A stretch of 64,000 bases of DNA from Candidatus Methanoperedens sp. (GCA_026552975.1 JAPMTR010000066.1:1-64000); one strand, 5' to 3'; counted from the stretch's first letter, positions 1 to 10,131 are shown. The notes: generated by a model not told the origin, from the sequence alone. Translations and numbers: made by a program.

Positions 1-552
1 GACAATACCCTGACCGGATTCACCATGAAATACAAAAGCATCAGTATCGCCATTAGGATCAATAATTGCAGTCATGGTCTGTCCAGATTCGATATTTCCA
101 CCATCAGGATCCTGAGAGGAGGAAGCATTTCCTTGTATTAGTATAAGGGATAAACCGTATTCTCCAGTCCTAGATGTAGAATAAGCTTTACTTGCATTAG
201 TTATTATAATATATTTTCCCGTTTGTTCAAGAAGATGCTCCTTGATTCGAACACGATTGGCATAACTATTACCAATTACTTCTTTTTCGAGGGTTCCATT
301 AGGACGATAAAGGTAAAGGGAAGGACCAAGATCGCTGCCAGAGAGAGCTGACATCTCAAGAACAATGCCCTGGCCGGCTTCACCATAAAAAAATAAGGAA
401 TCGGATTGATCTGCAAGATTTATAATACTAACTTTTGTTTCTCCTGAAAGAATCTCACCAAGTTCGGCAGCATTCGCCTCCAAAAACACTACATTCAACA
501 ATAAAACTATTATTCCCAATTTTAGACAACTTTGTATAATATTTTTTTTCAT
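1..552 (-). CDS. Secreted PPC-repeat protein, 3' end cut by window edge
   Basis: The reading frame starts at an ATG at 552 and stays open to base 1, so the C-terminus lies outside the window. The first 24 or so residues form a signal peptide (basic MKKN, hydrophobic core, cleavage near EANA-AE). Two copies of one module follow, beginning SGETKVSIINL and SGQTMTAIIDP, each leading to a FxFxGExGQGIV motif. This looks like the bacterial/archaeal pre-peptidase C-terminal (PPC) beta-sandwich found in secreted proteins. A GGTGG ribosome-binding site lies 7 nt upstream of the ATG. The gene lies downstream of, and codirectional with, the giant cohesin gene, separated by about 115 nt, so it may belong to the same surface-protein group. 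The PPC assignment comes from the motif pattern only. What catalytic domain, if any, follows cannot be seen. Confidence 0.75.
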   Translation of the reverse strand, partial: MKKNIIQSCLKLGIIVLLLNVVFLEANAAELGEILSGETKVSIINLADQSDSLFFYGEAGQGIVLEMSALSGSDLGPSLYLYRPNGTLEKEVIGNSYANRVRIKEHLLEQTGKYIIITNASKAYSTSRTGEYGLSLILIQGNASSSQDPDGGNIESGQTMTAIIDPNGDTDAFVFHGESGQGIV

Positions 553-668
553 AATCAAACCACCAATTTAACTTGCCAGGTATTGATCTGGCACTAACTC
601 AATATAAAGCTGGTATTATGTAATTTAATATTTTCTCTAACAATTCATATTATTCCTTCATTCATAAT

Positions 669-3600
669 TCAACTTATATTATTCCATAAAGCTATATTCT
701 TCGCATCCATCCAATACCCTCTACCTGGTTCCAGTTCACTGAAACCCTCAGATCCAGTAGCAGGCCACCAGCCCCAATCCAGGAAGTGGTCAGATTTCTC
801 AAAGAGCGCAGATGTGGTATTGTATCTGTAAATCGAGGTCAGGCTGTTAGCTGGTGTGACGTTAAGCGGATTACCTACCACAGATTCTTCACCCAGCTGC
901 GCTTCATTCATGGAATACCATCCGATCAGGTTCCAGCCTGATTTAATTGGAATATCCAGACCAGACGGCGCAGCGCCGGTGAATGTCAGGTTGCAATCCT
1001 GCTGAGCCATAATCCAGTATCCTCTACCTGGTTCTAATGCCGTGAAGCTCTCTGAACCTGTGGCTGGCCACCAGCCCCAATCTTCAAAATGGTCTGATTT
1101 TTCAAACAGCTCTGATGTAGTATTGTAGCGATAGATGGATAAAATACAGTTTGCTGGAGTGACGTATATCGGTTTTCCAACGTTTGATTCATCACCAAGT
1201 TTCCATGTTGTTAGATCAATAGGAACTGAAATAAGGTTCCATCCGGACTTGAGAGAAATTGTAGAAGACAATAATTCTGACAAAGGTGCTGTCCTTGCAG
1301 TTTTGTTCACCCATGTTTGATTTACATTCCCGGATGTATCAGCAGTATGCGTTCCGATTTCGTATTCTGTATCCGGCATTAATCCTGTGATGTTGTAGTA
1401 GTTCTGGGGCGCGGGGACGTTCGTGAGGAAGGCGCCGTTGAGGTAGAGGATGGTGTGGTTGAAGTCGGGGTCGGGGGGGTTGAGCCAAGTGAAGTTGATC
1501 CAAGTGGGGCCGGGGGTGGGGTGGAGGTTAGATATGGATGAGGGGGGCGTGCCTTCGATCAAGGTAAAGTAAGCCATTGCATATCCTTGCAGATTGTCAA
1601 TATCTCCGAATGTCACCTGGAGGGAGTATGGTTCACCAATTATTAACTCAGGATAATCATTGGTGTTGAAATCAACAGAGTATTGTTCATCTATGGAGTT
1701 GATTCCTACACTGTTAGTACCTGTGCCATTGGTGAAATAAGTAATTACTTGCCCTGTGGAATTTATGATTGTAACATTAACAGTTGAGTCATAAATAAAT
1801 TCATCAGTACTGCGATTTCTGGTTGTGAATTTTATTGGGAGGATGCTGCCATCTGTGAGATTAAACGATTCCTTGGTTGAGATGGGTGGCAAGAAGGTGA
1901 TGTTGTATCCATCCTCAGTGTAAGTATCAAAAATTGGTGAAATGTACTCATCAATTATTCCATCATTGTTGTTGTCTAATGATAAAATATAGGAATTCGT
2001 TCTGCCAATGTACATTTTTCCTCTTGTTAAGGAAGTAATCGGAATATCATTGAAAGTCAAGATAATATCTTTACTGGAAAAACTTAAATCTGCATCTCCA
2101 TTACCAGTTCCGATCATTTCAATGGTATACATTAAATCTGATGGTAAATTGTAAATCTCAAACTCTTCTCCTGAATTTAGACTTGCATTTGGTATTTCAT
2201 TTGTATCACCATTAAAAGTTGTAATGACTCTACCATGTTGATCAACTATTCTTAAATCTGCAGGACAAGCCAAGGTAATAATATAAGATTTAATATCACC
2301 AAGCTTCCCTTTCAATTGATTAGAAAAGAATTTAAGCATTTGTTTAAATACATTAATTTCAAATTTTTTTTCTGGATTGAAAGATAGAAATTTATCGAAA
2401 CGAATTTTTTGTTCATTCCAATAAGGATTATCGATATATTCAATATAATTTTGAGTCACTTCAATTTCACGTGTTTGATATGGTAGACTATTATCATAAA
2501 TATATATTATATCCGAATTACTTCCTGTCGAATAGCCTATAGGTGTGACAGCATGTTGTGCATTGCCACGTAGATGCATCCATAAAGGTTTATTTTCATC
2601 TATTGAATTTTTTATTTTTTGAAATTCTTGTTGTCCATGTCCATTCCAATTACGATCAAATATTCCAAAGAATAGAATATCTACTGCTGACTTAGTGCTC
2701 AACTGTGTTGCCTGATAATAATCTATATTATATCTTGCATCATTTTTTAGGATTTCAATAGTTTTACCTTCTTCATATCCAATGGGTTTGTCTATTTCAT
2801 TTTCAAAATATAATATACTTGTAGTTGTCATTCCAAAACAATGTCCCCCAAACTGGGTTATAGAACTGACTAATACCTTAAAGGTATTATATATTGGAAG
2901 TTCGATTGGATTCAATGAACTAAACATAGAATCCCAAAACATAATTGATAAATCTTCTCCTTCTATTGGATAATTCGGAAATTGATACCCATCTATACTT
3001 GGGCTGGCAATAAATTTGAAATTATATTCATCACTTTCAAATTTATCTCCAAATTCATTGAAAGAAGATAATCTATAATAATAAGTCTGCTGATAATCAA
3101 TATTTACTATTTCTATTTCATGTTTAGTGTCGAATGATGGATTTGATTTGCCATTTTCATAAGATAATGGTGATTTACCATAATTTACCGTACTATTGCT
3201 TGATATATCAGTTTCCCACTTTATAATCACTGAATTATCGTTAGTCATATTTAATCTGGGCCCACTGATAATTTTTGGAGTTGAAGGTAACTCGATTATA
3301 AAATGTCCATCGCTTATATCATTATAATAGCTATTAGTAGTACTCATGACCGTTACTTGATATTCAGTTCCTGGAACTAAATCTAAAGGAATTTTCCAGT
3401 TATAAGTCCCAACTCCATCACTGCCTATCGAAGTACTTGATACGATATCTATAGTACTGCCTTCACTGTTGAGAAGTTCAATTTTCACATTCGATCCAAG
3501 ATCTCCTGCATAAACCCATTTTATCGGATAAGTATTGCTAATATACCATGCTTCTCCCCCATTCGGTGAAGTGACAGTTATACCAGGTTCAGGCATACCA

Positions 3601-6600
3601 CTATAAATAATTGAATATTTCCCATCAAATCCTGCATCATAGCGATCAACAATCAATATCCTCCCATTCCTCATCCAGTAATTATACGAAGGTATCTCAG
3701 TCCCATCCCTCGTCCTTATCACTTTCTCAATAGGCACAGCATTATTATACGGATCTAAAATAGAAACGATCACCCAATCCCCTGTATAATCCTCTATGCT
3801 CAAATCCAGAACAGGATTATCAGGTTCTGGCATATTGACAACTGTATAACTGGCATTAATCACGAATGTTGAGCTTCCAGTAGAAGAATTGAACAACATA
3901 TAATGAGTCTCATTATCCTGCGAATTCGCCAGGAAATCATAACCCAATTCTCCTGAACCCATCTGCTTCTGGATAATGTATGTGTTTATCTTCTTGATCA
4001 ACGAAGTTTCCATTCCTCCAAGCTCACTTGAATGTGTATATTCACCGGTGAACTTAGTGAATGTCCCATCAATGCTTGTGACCATATCCCACCAGGCGAT
4101 CTTACTATCACCAGGCTGGATATCTCCAAAGTCCACTTTCATTGAACTACTTCTCTCTTCTCCCTGCAACTGGCTTCTGATGATCTCAAAGTCAAGCAGA
4201 AGACCTGAAGGATTATAATAGATAACAGGCTGTGCTGTTTCTATGGCAAAATTCCTGGCTTCTCCATGTCCTTCATTTGTGACCTTCACCGCAAGTTTGA
4301 ACGGCTTATTTGCGATCACATCAGATGGTATGAAGTAATCGAGCACGATCTCAGGCTGAGGTTTGACAAGAATTTCAATTTCCTGTGTTGATATCTCGAA
4401 ATTTACTCCATCTACGCTGTAACTGATATTGGCAGAGATGTTATATTTCACACCTTCAGGATCCACACCGCCTGCCCCAGTTTTGGGAATTATGAGCCAC
4501 TGGGATCTTGCAAGGGCTAATGGAGATATTACTCCTGATCCATCTATGCTGCTTATGCCATTCAATCTTGGCGCCTGTATGAAGAATTTATCGTTGGCCG
4601 ATCCGCTATTATCTTTTATGTGCAGGTCAACTCTCACATTATTGATGTTCTTATCAGGCAGCCTGTTCCTAATTCCAAGACCTGCCCAGAATGCATCACG
4701 CTCCATGGTCACGTTCTGGGATATTGAAAGTTCGACCACTTCATGTATTGTTTGAGTTACTCTGGGTTTTGGCTTTGGACGGATCGGATCGCCACCGCCA
4801 GGATGCCAGTTCCATTCAGGCCAGTCCCATGGAACAAAAGTTATTCCACTGAAATGGGGTAGTGTTGGTACTATGAATATATCTGGAACACAATTCCAGC
4901 AGAATGAGTCACTGCCCCATCCACCGGAAGATCCTCCTCCGCCACTTCCTGCAACAAGATGCACTTGAGGAATATATATCGTAAAATGCGGCAAACCACC
5001 TATTGTTGGAACGGAGTAATCGAATCCTGCCATTGGAAGGATCCAGAAACAATTATAACAGGAAGAGTTTCCAAATTGGAAAAGAAGGCCGCCAAGCATT
5101 AATTCAGGTAAAGTAACACCGACACCAGTTGGCAGTCTTTTGATATCAAGACTGGAATTCTGTTCTGGAACTATTAGATTTGTATCAAAATCCCCTAACC
5201 AGATACCATTAAAATAAGGAATATTAAATTTTTTCTCTAATACTTTCCCAACTACATCAAATCCCACCGGCATTCCTGTAAGTGATTCTATTATATCACC
5301 AATTCCAAATGAGAAAGTTATCCCAATTGCCTCGCTTAATTTGATATCGCCGATCTCATTGTTATTGGTTGCATCACTAACATCAGGGAGTGTCAATTCA
5401 TTTGTTCCAACAACCTCACCCCATTCTCCTGTCAATATCCATATAGTACTTGGATCAACATCCAGGTTTTCTTTTTGAGTCCCAAATTTTAAACCATCAA
5501 AATTGATACAATAATCTGGAAAGGGAATATTTAATTCTAGCTTGCAGGTTTCATCAACAGGTGTTCTTACCATAACAGGTATGCTCGTTCCAATATAGCT
5601 GATAACCTCATGGTTATTTATGAAATGAACATATCTTCCCTGGATATTGATCTTTCCAGATAATTCCTGGCAATTTGCTGCGCCTGGATCTATCTTTATT
5701 CGATAGGGGATCTGAACATTGCTTTTTCCTCTTATTTCATCCACGGTTGTTACTAATGGATCCAAAGTGATACCATTGTAATTTATTGGAGAAATTGTAA
5801 CATTATACGCGGATACCAATCCAACATTATATAATGCAAAAGAACCCATTTTTTCTTGCCCTGCAGCCATGTTATATTGAATATAGGGAGGATTAGCAAG
5901 AAGAAGCGGTATTGGAACATCTGTTTCAAACCTCATCTTCAGGATAACATTATAATAATCCTGAATTGATGTTGGCGTAACTTCCCAGTCAAAATCAATG
6001 AAACTCATATAAAGCGCTATTTCTATCAATTTTGGAGTATCCATCGGTTCTACTTCAATAGTTCCCATTTGTGGAAGTGTGTTTGTGCCGTCAGATGACA
6101 CCTCAAAAATATATCTGCCAGTCGGCAGGTCGGCCATCAAAGCGTATCCTGTAGAATTCGTGGATGATGCGAATTCATCATAGGTATCCTGATTGATCAG
6201 GGAGATATTGGTGTTTGAAAGATTTCTTTCAAGAGCATCTGTTACATGGAATAAAAGACTTCCATTTGTAAGTTCATTTACAAATGCTGTCACATTTACC
6301 TGGACTTCGTGATGGTTATCGCTTGTGATATTTATTTGATCCCTGTAAATTCCGGTATCTACATTGTATGAATTAATATGAATATCAAATGTTGCGTTCT
6401 CACCAGGCGGCAGGTCGCCAATACTTGTATTTGATGTAATGCTCGTCCAGTTGTTGTCAGGCTGATGCAATGTGACATTTCGAAGTACGCCATAGCCCAT
6501 GTTGTATATTGCAACTGTTTCGATCTGTGTTTGATTCTTATTTAGCCCTGTTATTATTTCTGAGGGATAGACTTTTAAGATCGGGTCAGGTTTAAATAAT

Positions 6601-8546
6601 TTGACATTCAGTTCGCTTATTTCATTCGAGTTCTGGTCAGATGTTATTTCAATATTGAATTTTGCAGCATCTGGAACTGGTGTTTCAGCATTTATTTGAA
6701 TTCTTATCGTAGCGCTTTGATAGGGTTGCAGTTCTGATGGCACAGTATCTATGGTAGCTGTCACCTTATCTGAAATATCAAGATCATTAAGTGTGGATGA
6801 TATACCTGTTATTGCCGTATCACCAAGATTGTAAAGAGTAAAATTAATAGTCCGTGTAGAATCCTCAACCATTTCTATTGTTGCAGATTGAGGGATAAGA
6901 TAGAGTCCATGGATCGTGAAGTTGCGCTCAGCGAACCTTAGAAGTCCCAGATTTGATGCTTCCGCTCTGATAGAATAATTTCCGGCTTCGGTATCAAATG
7001 GATTGAAGGAATAATTGAAATGTCCCGTTTCATTCGTGGTTACTGAATATGATCTCTTAAATCCATGAAGATCTATTTTCAAATTGACACTGATATTTTC
7101 TAAAGGACTGTTATTCAGGTATTTCACAATTCCAGAAATGTTAACGGCTTCGTCTCGATCGTAAAACGCTTTTTCAGTTTCCAATTCAATGACAAAATCG
7201 TCAGTAACTCCAATTAATAGTTCGGCAGTCTCAGAATTTCCTGATGTATCATTCCCTTTGAACACTATATTAAATAAACCTGGACCAATTGATCCAGTGT
7301 CTATGCTTCCATAAAAGATATTTGAAGTATCATTGAACTCCATTTCAATGGATCCAATTACAGGAGTTGAAGTATTGAATAGATAAACTGAAAAATTAAG
7401 ACTCAAGTTCTGATCAGTAAGGATCTGTGGAGAACTTCCCGGTTTTGCAACTCTAGCAGTAAAATTAGCGATATCGCCGATAAGATATGAATGTGAACGC
7501 GAATAAGGTTGAATTATATAAGCGCCTGTAAACAACAACCTTACCGAAGCCTTTCCTGAAGCAGTAGAATTATATGCTGTGATATTTGCCGCCCATATTC
7601 CAGAAGGATCATCCTCGCTTACCAGATATTCTCCGGAAAAATTCCCAGCATCTTCTGAAAGTAAGACCTGTCTTGAGGCGCCGTTCGGACCTGAGAGATC
7701 GGCAATTGATAAGATATCAGAGGTCACAGGATTACCTGCAAGATCTGTAACATTGATCTGGATTGTCAATTTCTCCCCGGCAGGAATTATCGAATAATTT
7801 TGAGGTTTAAGGATATTGATCTTCAAACCATCGGGTGAATATCCATAAGTTACAGCCGTATTGTTCACCCAGGTCTGATTTATATTACCTTTTATATCAG
7901 CGGTATGTGTGCTGATGGTGTGAATGGTTGCAGGCAGCAAACCAGTTGCGTTAAAATGATTTTCAGGAGAATCTGCAACAAATGTAGCATCAAAATAGAT
8001 TTTTGTATGATTGAAATCCGCGTCTATAGGATTTGTCCATGTCCAGTTTATCCATGTATCCCCCACAGTTGACCGTAAATCTGTAATTGAAGAAGGAGGT
8101 GCATCAGGCGACAAAAGAACTTCAACGCTTCCATTTTTTATTGTCGGAGTAATAAGCTGTCCCGACTCATTATTCAGGATCGCATAGGTAAGATTCACAC
8201 CTGTAAAACCTGTTATGGATCCATTGAAGACAATATTTGCCAGCACTGATTCATTCTTATTAACATTATAAACCCGCGCAACAACAAATTTGACCCATCC
8301 ATGAGTATTATTTATATTAGCCACAGGATCACCGAAATCTCCCGCGACTATATTTTTTACAGAAACGATGGACGGATCAAATGAGATATTGACCACTCCC
8401 CCGGCTACGTTTCCTGATCCGTTGATCATCACGGGAACAGTAACTTCAGAACCCACGGCTGTATAAGAATCCCCAATGCTCACTAATTCAGCCGATGCTG
8501 ATGAAATTGTAAGTAAAATGAAAAAAAGGACAAACAGATATTTCAT
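669..8546 (-). CDS. C3: giant secreted cohesin protein with candidate cysteine-protease domain
   Basis: This 2625 aa secreted protein begins with a signal peptide (1-19, cleavage at SSASA). A cohesin-like beta-sandwich follows at about 20-146 (VPVMINGSGNVAGGVVNISF, then ...VLANIVF). Next come an FN3-like module (150-235), many Asn/Thr-rich Ig-like modules, a Gly/Trp-rich stretch near 1200, a Kre9/KNH-like module (about 1655-1750) and another FN3 module. Around 1880-2060 lies a candidate papain-like cysteine protease with C1903 in GGHCFGM, H1998 in AQHAVT and D2018 in IYDNS. The C-terminus has an FN3 module (2336-2383 encoded by strikingly C-ending codons) and two SGWNL modules ending in GRGYW. 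No C-terminal membrane anchor is visible. The start lies 1 nt after the dockerin gene's stop with GGAG upstream, so translation is probably coupled. Function is inferred: a surface scaffold that may bind the neighbouring dockerin protein. Protease activity is unproven. Confidence 0.8.
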   Translation of the reverse strand: MKYLFVLFFILLTISSASAELVSIGDSYTAVGSEVTVPVMINGSGNVAGGVVNISFDPSIVSVKNIVAGDFGDPVANINNTHGWVKFVVARVYNVNKNESVLANIVFNGSITGFTGVNLTYAILNNESGQLITPTIKNGSVEVLLSPDAPPSSITDLRSTVGDTWINWTWTNPIDADFNHTKIYFDATFVADSPENHFNATGLLPATIHTISTHTADIKGNINQTWVNNTAVTYGYSPDGLKINILKPQNYSIIPAGEKLTIQINVTDLAGNPVTSDILSIADLSGPNGASRQVLLSEDAGNFSGEYLVSEDDPSGIWAANITAYNSTASGKASVRLLFTGAYIIQPYSRSHSYLIGDIANFTARVAKPGSSPQILTDQNLSLNFSVYLFNTSTPVIGSIEMEFNDTSNIFYGSIDTGSIGPGLFNIVFKGNDTSGNSETAELLIGVTDDFVIELETEKAFYDRDEAVNISGIVKYLNNSPLENISVNLKIDLHGFKRSYSVTTNETGHFNYSFNPFDTEAGNYSIRAEASNLGLLRFAERNFTIHGLYLIPQSATIEMVEDSTRTINFTLYNLGDTAITGISSTLNDLDISDKVTATIDTVPSELQPYQSATIRIQINAETPVPDAAKFNIEITSDQNSNEISELNVKLFKPDPILKVYPSEIITGLNKNQTQIETVAIYNMGYGVLRNVTLHQPDNNWTSITSNTSIGDLPPGENATFDIHINSYNVDTGIYRDQINITSDNHHEVQVNVTAFVNELTNGSLLFHVTDALERNLSNTNISLINQDTYDEFASSTNSTGYALMADLPTGRYIFEVSSDGTNTLPQMGTIEVEPMDTPKLIEIALYMSFIDFDWEVTPTSIQDYYNVILKMRFETDVPIPLLLANPPYIQYNMAAGQEKMGSFALYNVGLVSAYNVTISPINYNGITLDPLVTTVDEIRGKSNVQIPYRIKIDPGAANCQELSGKINIQGRYVHFINNHEVISYIGTSIPVMVRTPVDETCKLELNIPFPDYCINFDGLKFGTQKENLDVDPSTIWILTGEWGEVVGTNELTLPDVSDATNNNEIGDIKLSEAIGITFSFGIGDIIESLTGMPVGFDVVGKVLEKKFNIPYFNGIWLGDFDTNLIVPEQNSSLDIKRLPTGVGVTLPELMLGGLLFQFGNSSCYNCFWILPMAGFDYSVPTIGGLPHFTIYIPQVHLVAGSGGGGSSGGWGSDSFCWNCVPDIFIVPTLPHFSGITFVPWDWPEWNWHPGGGDPIRPKPKPRVTQTIHEVVELSISQNVTMERDAFWAGLGIRNRLPDKNINNVRVDLHIKDNSGSANDKFFIQAPRLNGISSIDGSGVISPLALARSQWLIIPKTGAGGVDPEGVKYNISANISYSVDGVNFEISTQEIEILVKPQPEIVLDYFIPSDVIANKPFKLAVKVTNEGHGEARNFAIETAQPVIYYNPSGLLLDFEIIRSQLQGEERSSSMKVDFGDIQPGDSKIAWWDMVTSIDGTFTKFTGEYTHSSELGGMETSLIKKINTYIIQKQMGSGELGYDFLANSQDNETHYMLFNSSTGSSTFVINASYTVVNMPEPDNPVLDLSIEDYTGDWVIVSILDPYNNAVPIEKVIRTRDGTEIPSYNYWMRNGRILIVDRYDAGFDGKYSIIYSGMPEPGITVTSPNGGEAWYISNTYPIKWVYAGDLGSNVKIELLNSEGSTIDIVSSTSIGSDGVGTYNWKIPLDLVPGTEYQVTVMSTTNSYYNDISDGHFIIELPSTPKIISGPRLNMTNDNSVIIKWETDISSNSTVNYGKSPLSYENGKSNPSFDTKHEIEIVNIDYQQTYYYRLSSFNEFGDKFESDEYNFKFIASPSIDGYQFPNYPIEGEDLSIMFWDSMFSSLNPIELPIYNTFKVLVSSITQFGGHCFGMTTTSILYFENEIDKPIGYEEGKTIEILKNDARYNIDYYQATQLSTKSAVDILFFGIFDRNWNGHGQQEFQKIKNSIDENKPLWMHLRGNAQHAVTPIGYSTGSNSDIIYIYDNSLPYQTREIEVTQNYIEYIDNPYWNEQKIRFDKFLSFNPEKKFEINVFKQMLKFFSNQLKGKLGDIKSYIITLACPADLRIVDQHGRVITTFNGDTNEIPNASLNSGEEFEIYNLPSDLMYTIEMIGTGNGDADLSFSSKDIILTFNDIPITSLTRGKMYIGRTNSYILSLDNNNDGIIDEYISPIFDTYTEDGYNITFLPPISTKESFNLTDGSILPIKFTTRNRSTDEFIYDSTVNVTIINSTGQVITYFTNGTGTNSVGINSIDEQYSVDFNTNDYPELIIGEPYSLQVTFGDIDNLQGYAMAYFTLIEGTPPSSISNLHPTPGPTWINFTWLNPPDPDFNHTILYLNGAFLTNVPAPQNYYNITGLMPDTEYEIGTHTADTSGNVNQTWVNKTARTAPLSELLSSTISLKSGWNLISVPIDLTTWKLGDESNVGKPIYVTPANCILSIYRYNTTSELFEKSDHFEDWGWWPATGSESFTALEPGRGYWIMAQQDCNLTFTGAAPSGLDIPIKSGWNLIGWYSMNEAQLGEESVVGNPLNVTPANSLTSIYRYNTTSALFEKSDHFLDWGWWPATGSEGFSELEPGRGYWMDAKNIALWNNIS
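694..1560. repeat. Long direct repeat, copy 1 (3' end of C3)
   Basis: This segment encodes the last roughly 290 residues of C3: FN3 module, linker and two SGWNL/GRGYW modules. It matches the corresponding end of C2 (about 10829-11690) at DNA level, with long near-identical runs such as the stretch at 1021-1080 against 11161-11220. The two copies lie about 10 kb apart in the same orientation, so they could recombine. Confidence 0.8.
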
Positions 8547-8547
8547 T

Positions 8548-9375
8548 TCACTCCAATCCCACGATCTTCCTCATCAGGATGGTAACATCTCCGCTATCCA
8601 GCACGCCATTCCCGTTGAAATCACCGAACAAACCGCCATAGTAATAATACACTTTGATGGATTTTTCAGCGCTGTATGTCGTATTCGTGGTAACGTTCAC
8701 CTTTATCGTATTGATACCAAAATTCAAAGGAACTGATGCATTCCAGGAAGTTGTGCCAGTTGCATGAACACCGTTCACCGTCACATCCACGATCTCGTTT
8801 GGCGAAAAGGCTGTGCCATTCACATTGACCGGTGAACTCAGGACAATATCACCATGCTGCGGGTTTGATATGTTGATATCGAGTTCTCGCTTTTCTACGT
8901 TTGTTGGATTATCCAGAGGTTGGTAGGAGATAACGTCGGCATATTTTACTATCATGACACCGGGTTCACCGACAAGATGGTTTACTTCAGTGGCATTTTC
9001 CAGAGGTTGATAGGAAATAACATCGGCGTATTTCACTACCATGACACCGGGTTCACCGACAAGGTGGTTTACTTGAGTGGCATTTTCCAGAGGTTGATAG
9101 GAAATAACATCGGCGTATTTCACTACCATGACACCGGGTTCACCTACAAGATGGTTTACTTCAGTGGCATTTTCCAGTGGCTGATAGGAGATGACATCGG
9201 CGTATTTTACTACCATGACGTCGGGTTCACCGATAAGATGGTTTACTTCAGTGGCGTTTTCCAATGTCATATTCCAAACATAACTGGCGTCAGTAACATT
9301 TATTTCAGCAGCTAAAGCTATTTGATAATATCCTGATAATAAAATAACAATGGCTATCAGAATCTTATTCTGCAT
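8548..9375 (-). CDS. B3: secreted repeat protein with C-terminal dockerin-like loop
   Basis: This 275 aa protein has a signal peptide (MQNKILIAIVILLSG..., cleavage near ALAA). Four 29-residue repeats of the type PLENATEVNHLVGEPGVMVV follow, then one Ig-like module (about 165-235, INISNPQHGDIVLSSPVNV). It ends in a calcium-loop half-dockerin, GDFNGNGVLDSGDVTILMRK. The open frame reaches upstream to 9417, but the ATG at 9375 directly opens a signal peptide and overlaps the stop of A3 by 11 nt, so I chose it. C3 begins 1 nt after its stop. Dockerins bind cohesins through Asp/Asn calcium loops, and the cohesin gene next door is the obvious partner (inference). Only one F-hand is clear, whereas classical dockerins have two. 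The repeat domain is not one I recognise. Confidence 0.8.
   Translation of the reverse strand: MQNKILIAIVILLSGYYQIALAAEINVTDASYVWNMTLENATEVNHLIGEPDVMVVKYADVISYQPLENATEVNHLVGEPGVMVVKYADVISYQPLENATQVNHLVGEPGVMVVKYADVISYQPLENATEVNHLVGEPGVMIVKYADVISYQPLDNPTNVEKRELDINISNPQHGDIVLSSPVNVNGTAFSPNEIVDVTVNGVHATGTTSWNASVPLNFGINTIKVNVTTNTTYSAEKSIKVYYYYGGLFGDFNGNGVLDSGDVTILMRKIVGLE
8917..9264 (-). repeat. Four in-frame 87-nt tandem repeats in B3
   Basis: The marker atgacaccggg (variant atgacgtcggg in the last copy) recurs at 8954, 9041, 9128 and 9215, an exact 87-nt period encoding 29 residues. The copies are nearly identical in DNA, which points to recent expansion or gene conversion. Confidence 0.9.
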
Positions 9376-10120
9376 ACTCCAACACCAGACCAATGCGACC
9401 TGTGCCGCTATATGCATCTATTTTAACTTCATGTTCAATCCCGTTTGCGAATAGTCCTAACATAGAACCATATGAAATTGTATCCTGTCCCAAATTACTG
9501 AAAGGAGTAGCACTTCCATCAAGATAAGCCCTACTATAACCATAACACGCATATCCACAACCTCCCGTGGCTGAAAAATGCGACCAATCCACAGCAAACA
9601 TCGAAAAGGTCGTAGGTATCGTCACTTTGAAAGAATTAGTCCCAGTTGTGGACTCAAATATAATCATCATCTTTGAAGCATCTGGGTATCTAAAATCATA
9701 ATATTTTAGACCAGTACTTGTTCCCCCAACTACTGTTGCTACATTACTCACTGCTTTACTCAATGTTGTCGATGTGATTGGTCCACCTGTATAATCCTGC
9801 CATGGCATTATCCAGCCAGAAGACCTTGCTTTCGGATAGTATGCAACGATCCAGCCATCTTTGCTTACATACACATGGGGATATTCTTCTTCTAAATAAC
9901 GCCACATTTCAACAGTCCCTATAATATAATCAGGTGTTTCCCTTTCGATCGATGCAAACGCAGATTTAGTTAAATTTAGATCAATACTCGCCTTCGCCTT
10001 CACATAAGCGGATATCCCCGCCTCATCTGCCGGGAAGTCAACTGCTGCACTGGCGCTTCCTGCAAGCAAGAAGATGCAAAGAAGCGCGAACGATATGATC
10101 ACGGTATTTTTTTTATTCAT
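9365..10120 (-). CDS. A3: secreted protein of unknown family, third module
   Basis: This 251 aa protein has a signal peptide cleaved near GSASA-AV. It is a paralogue of the genes at 16194-17018 and 17761-18633. Shared features are an E-x-G-(I/L)-(S/A)-AYV start of the mature chain, DYIIGTVE, PHVY-x-S-x-DGW-x-x-AYYPK followed by IMPW, and KYYDFRYPDA, ending in a hydrophobic strand (GLVLEYAE). The sequence suggests a soluble, mostly beta exported protein. I do not recognise the family and no catalytic motif is obvious. A GGAG ribosome-binding site overlaps the stop of the small S3 gene 11 nt upstream. The dockerin gene B3 starts inside its last codons. It is the most diverged of the three A paralogues. 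Confidence 0.8.
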   Translation of the reverse strand: MNKKNTVIISFALLCIFLLAGSASAAVDFPADEAGISAYVKAKASIDLNLTKSAFASIERETPDYIIGTVEMWRYLEEEYPHVYVSKDGWIVAYYPKARSSGWIMPWQDYTGGPITSTTLSKAVSNVATVVGGTSTGLKYYDFRYPDASKMMIIFESTTGTNSFKVTIPTTFSMFAVDWSHFSATGGCGYACYGYSRAYLDGSATPFSNLGQDTISYGSMLGLFANGIEHEVKIDAYSGTGRIGLVLEYAE

Positions 10121-10131
10121 GGTATTTTCTC

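Noticed and set aside
240-262. TTCGAA-containing stretch considered as a tRNA T-arm
   Set aside because: No acceptor or anticodon stems can be formed and it lies inside the PPC-repeat coding frame. No tRNA was found anywhere.
8917-9264. Regular 87-nt periodicity resembling a CRISPR array
   Set aside because: The period is in frame, the whole unit is conserved rather than alternating repeat and spacer, and it encodes a signal-peptide-led protein.
8920-9315. 131-codon plus-strand frame with repeats
   Set aside because: It is the antisense shadow of the B3 repeat array; no ribosome-binding site or protein-like composition.
9376-9417. Longer start of the B3 dockerin protein
   Set aside because: The extra 14 residues would precede the signal peptide and lie entirely within A3; ATG 9375 is the better start.
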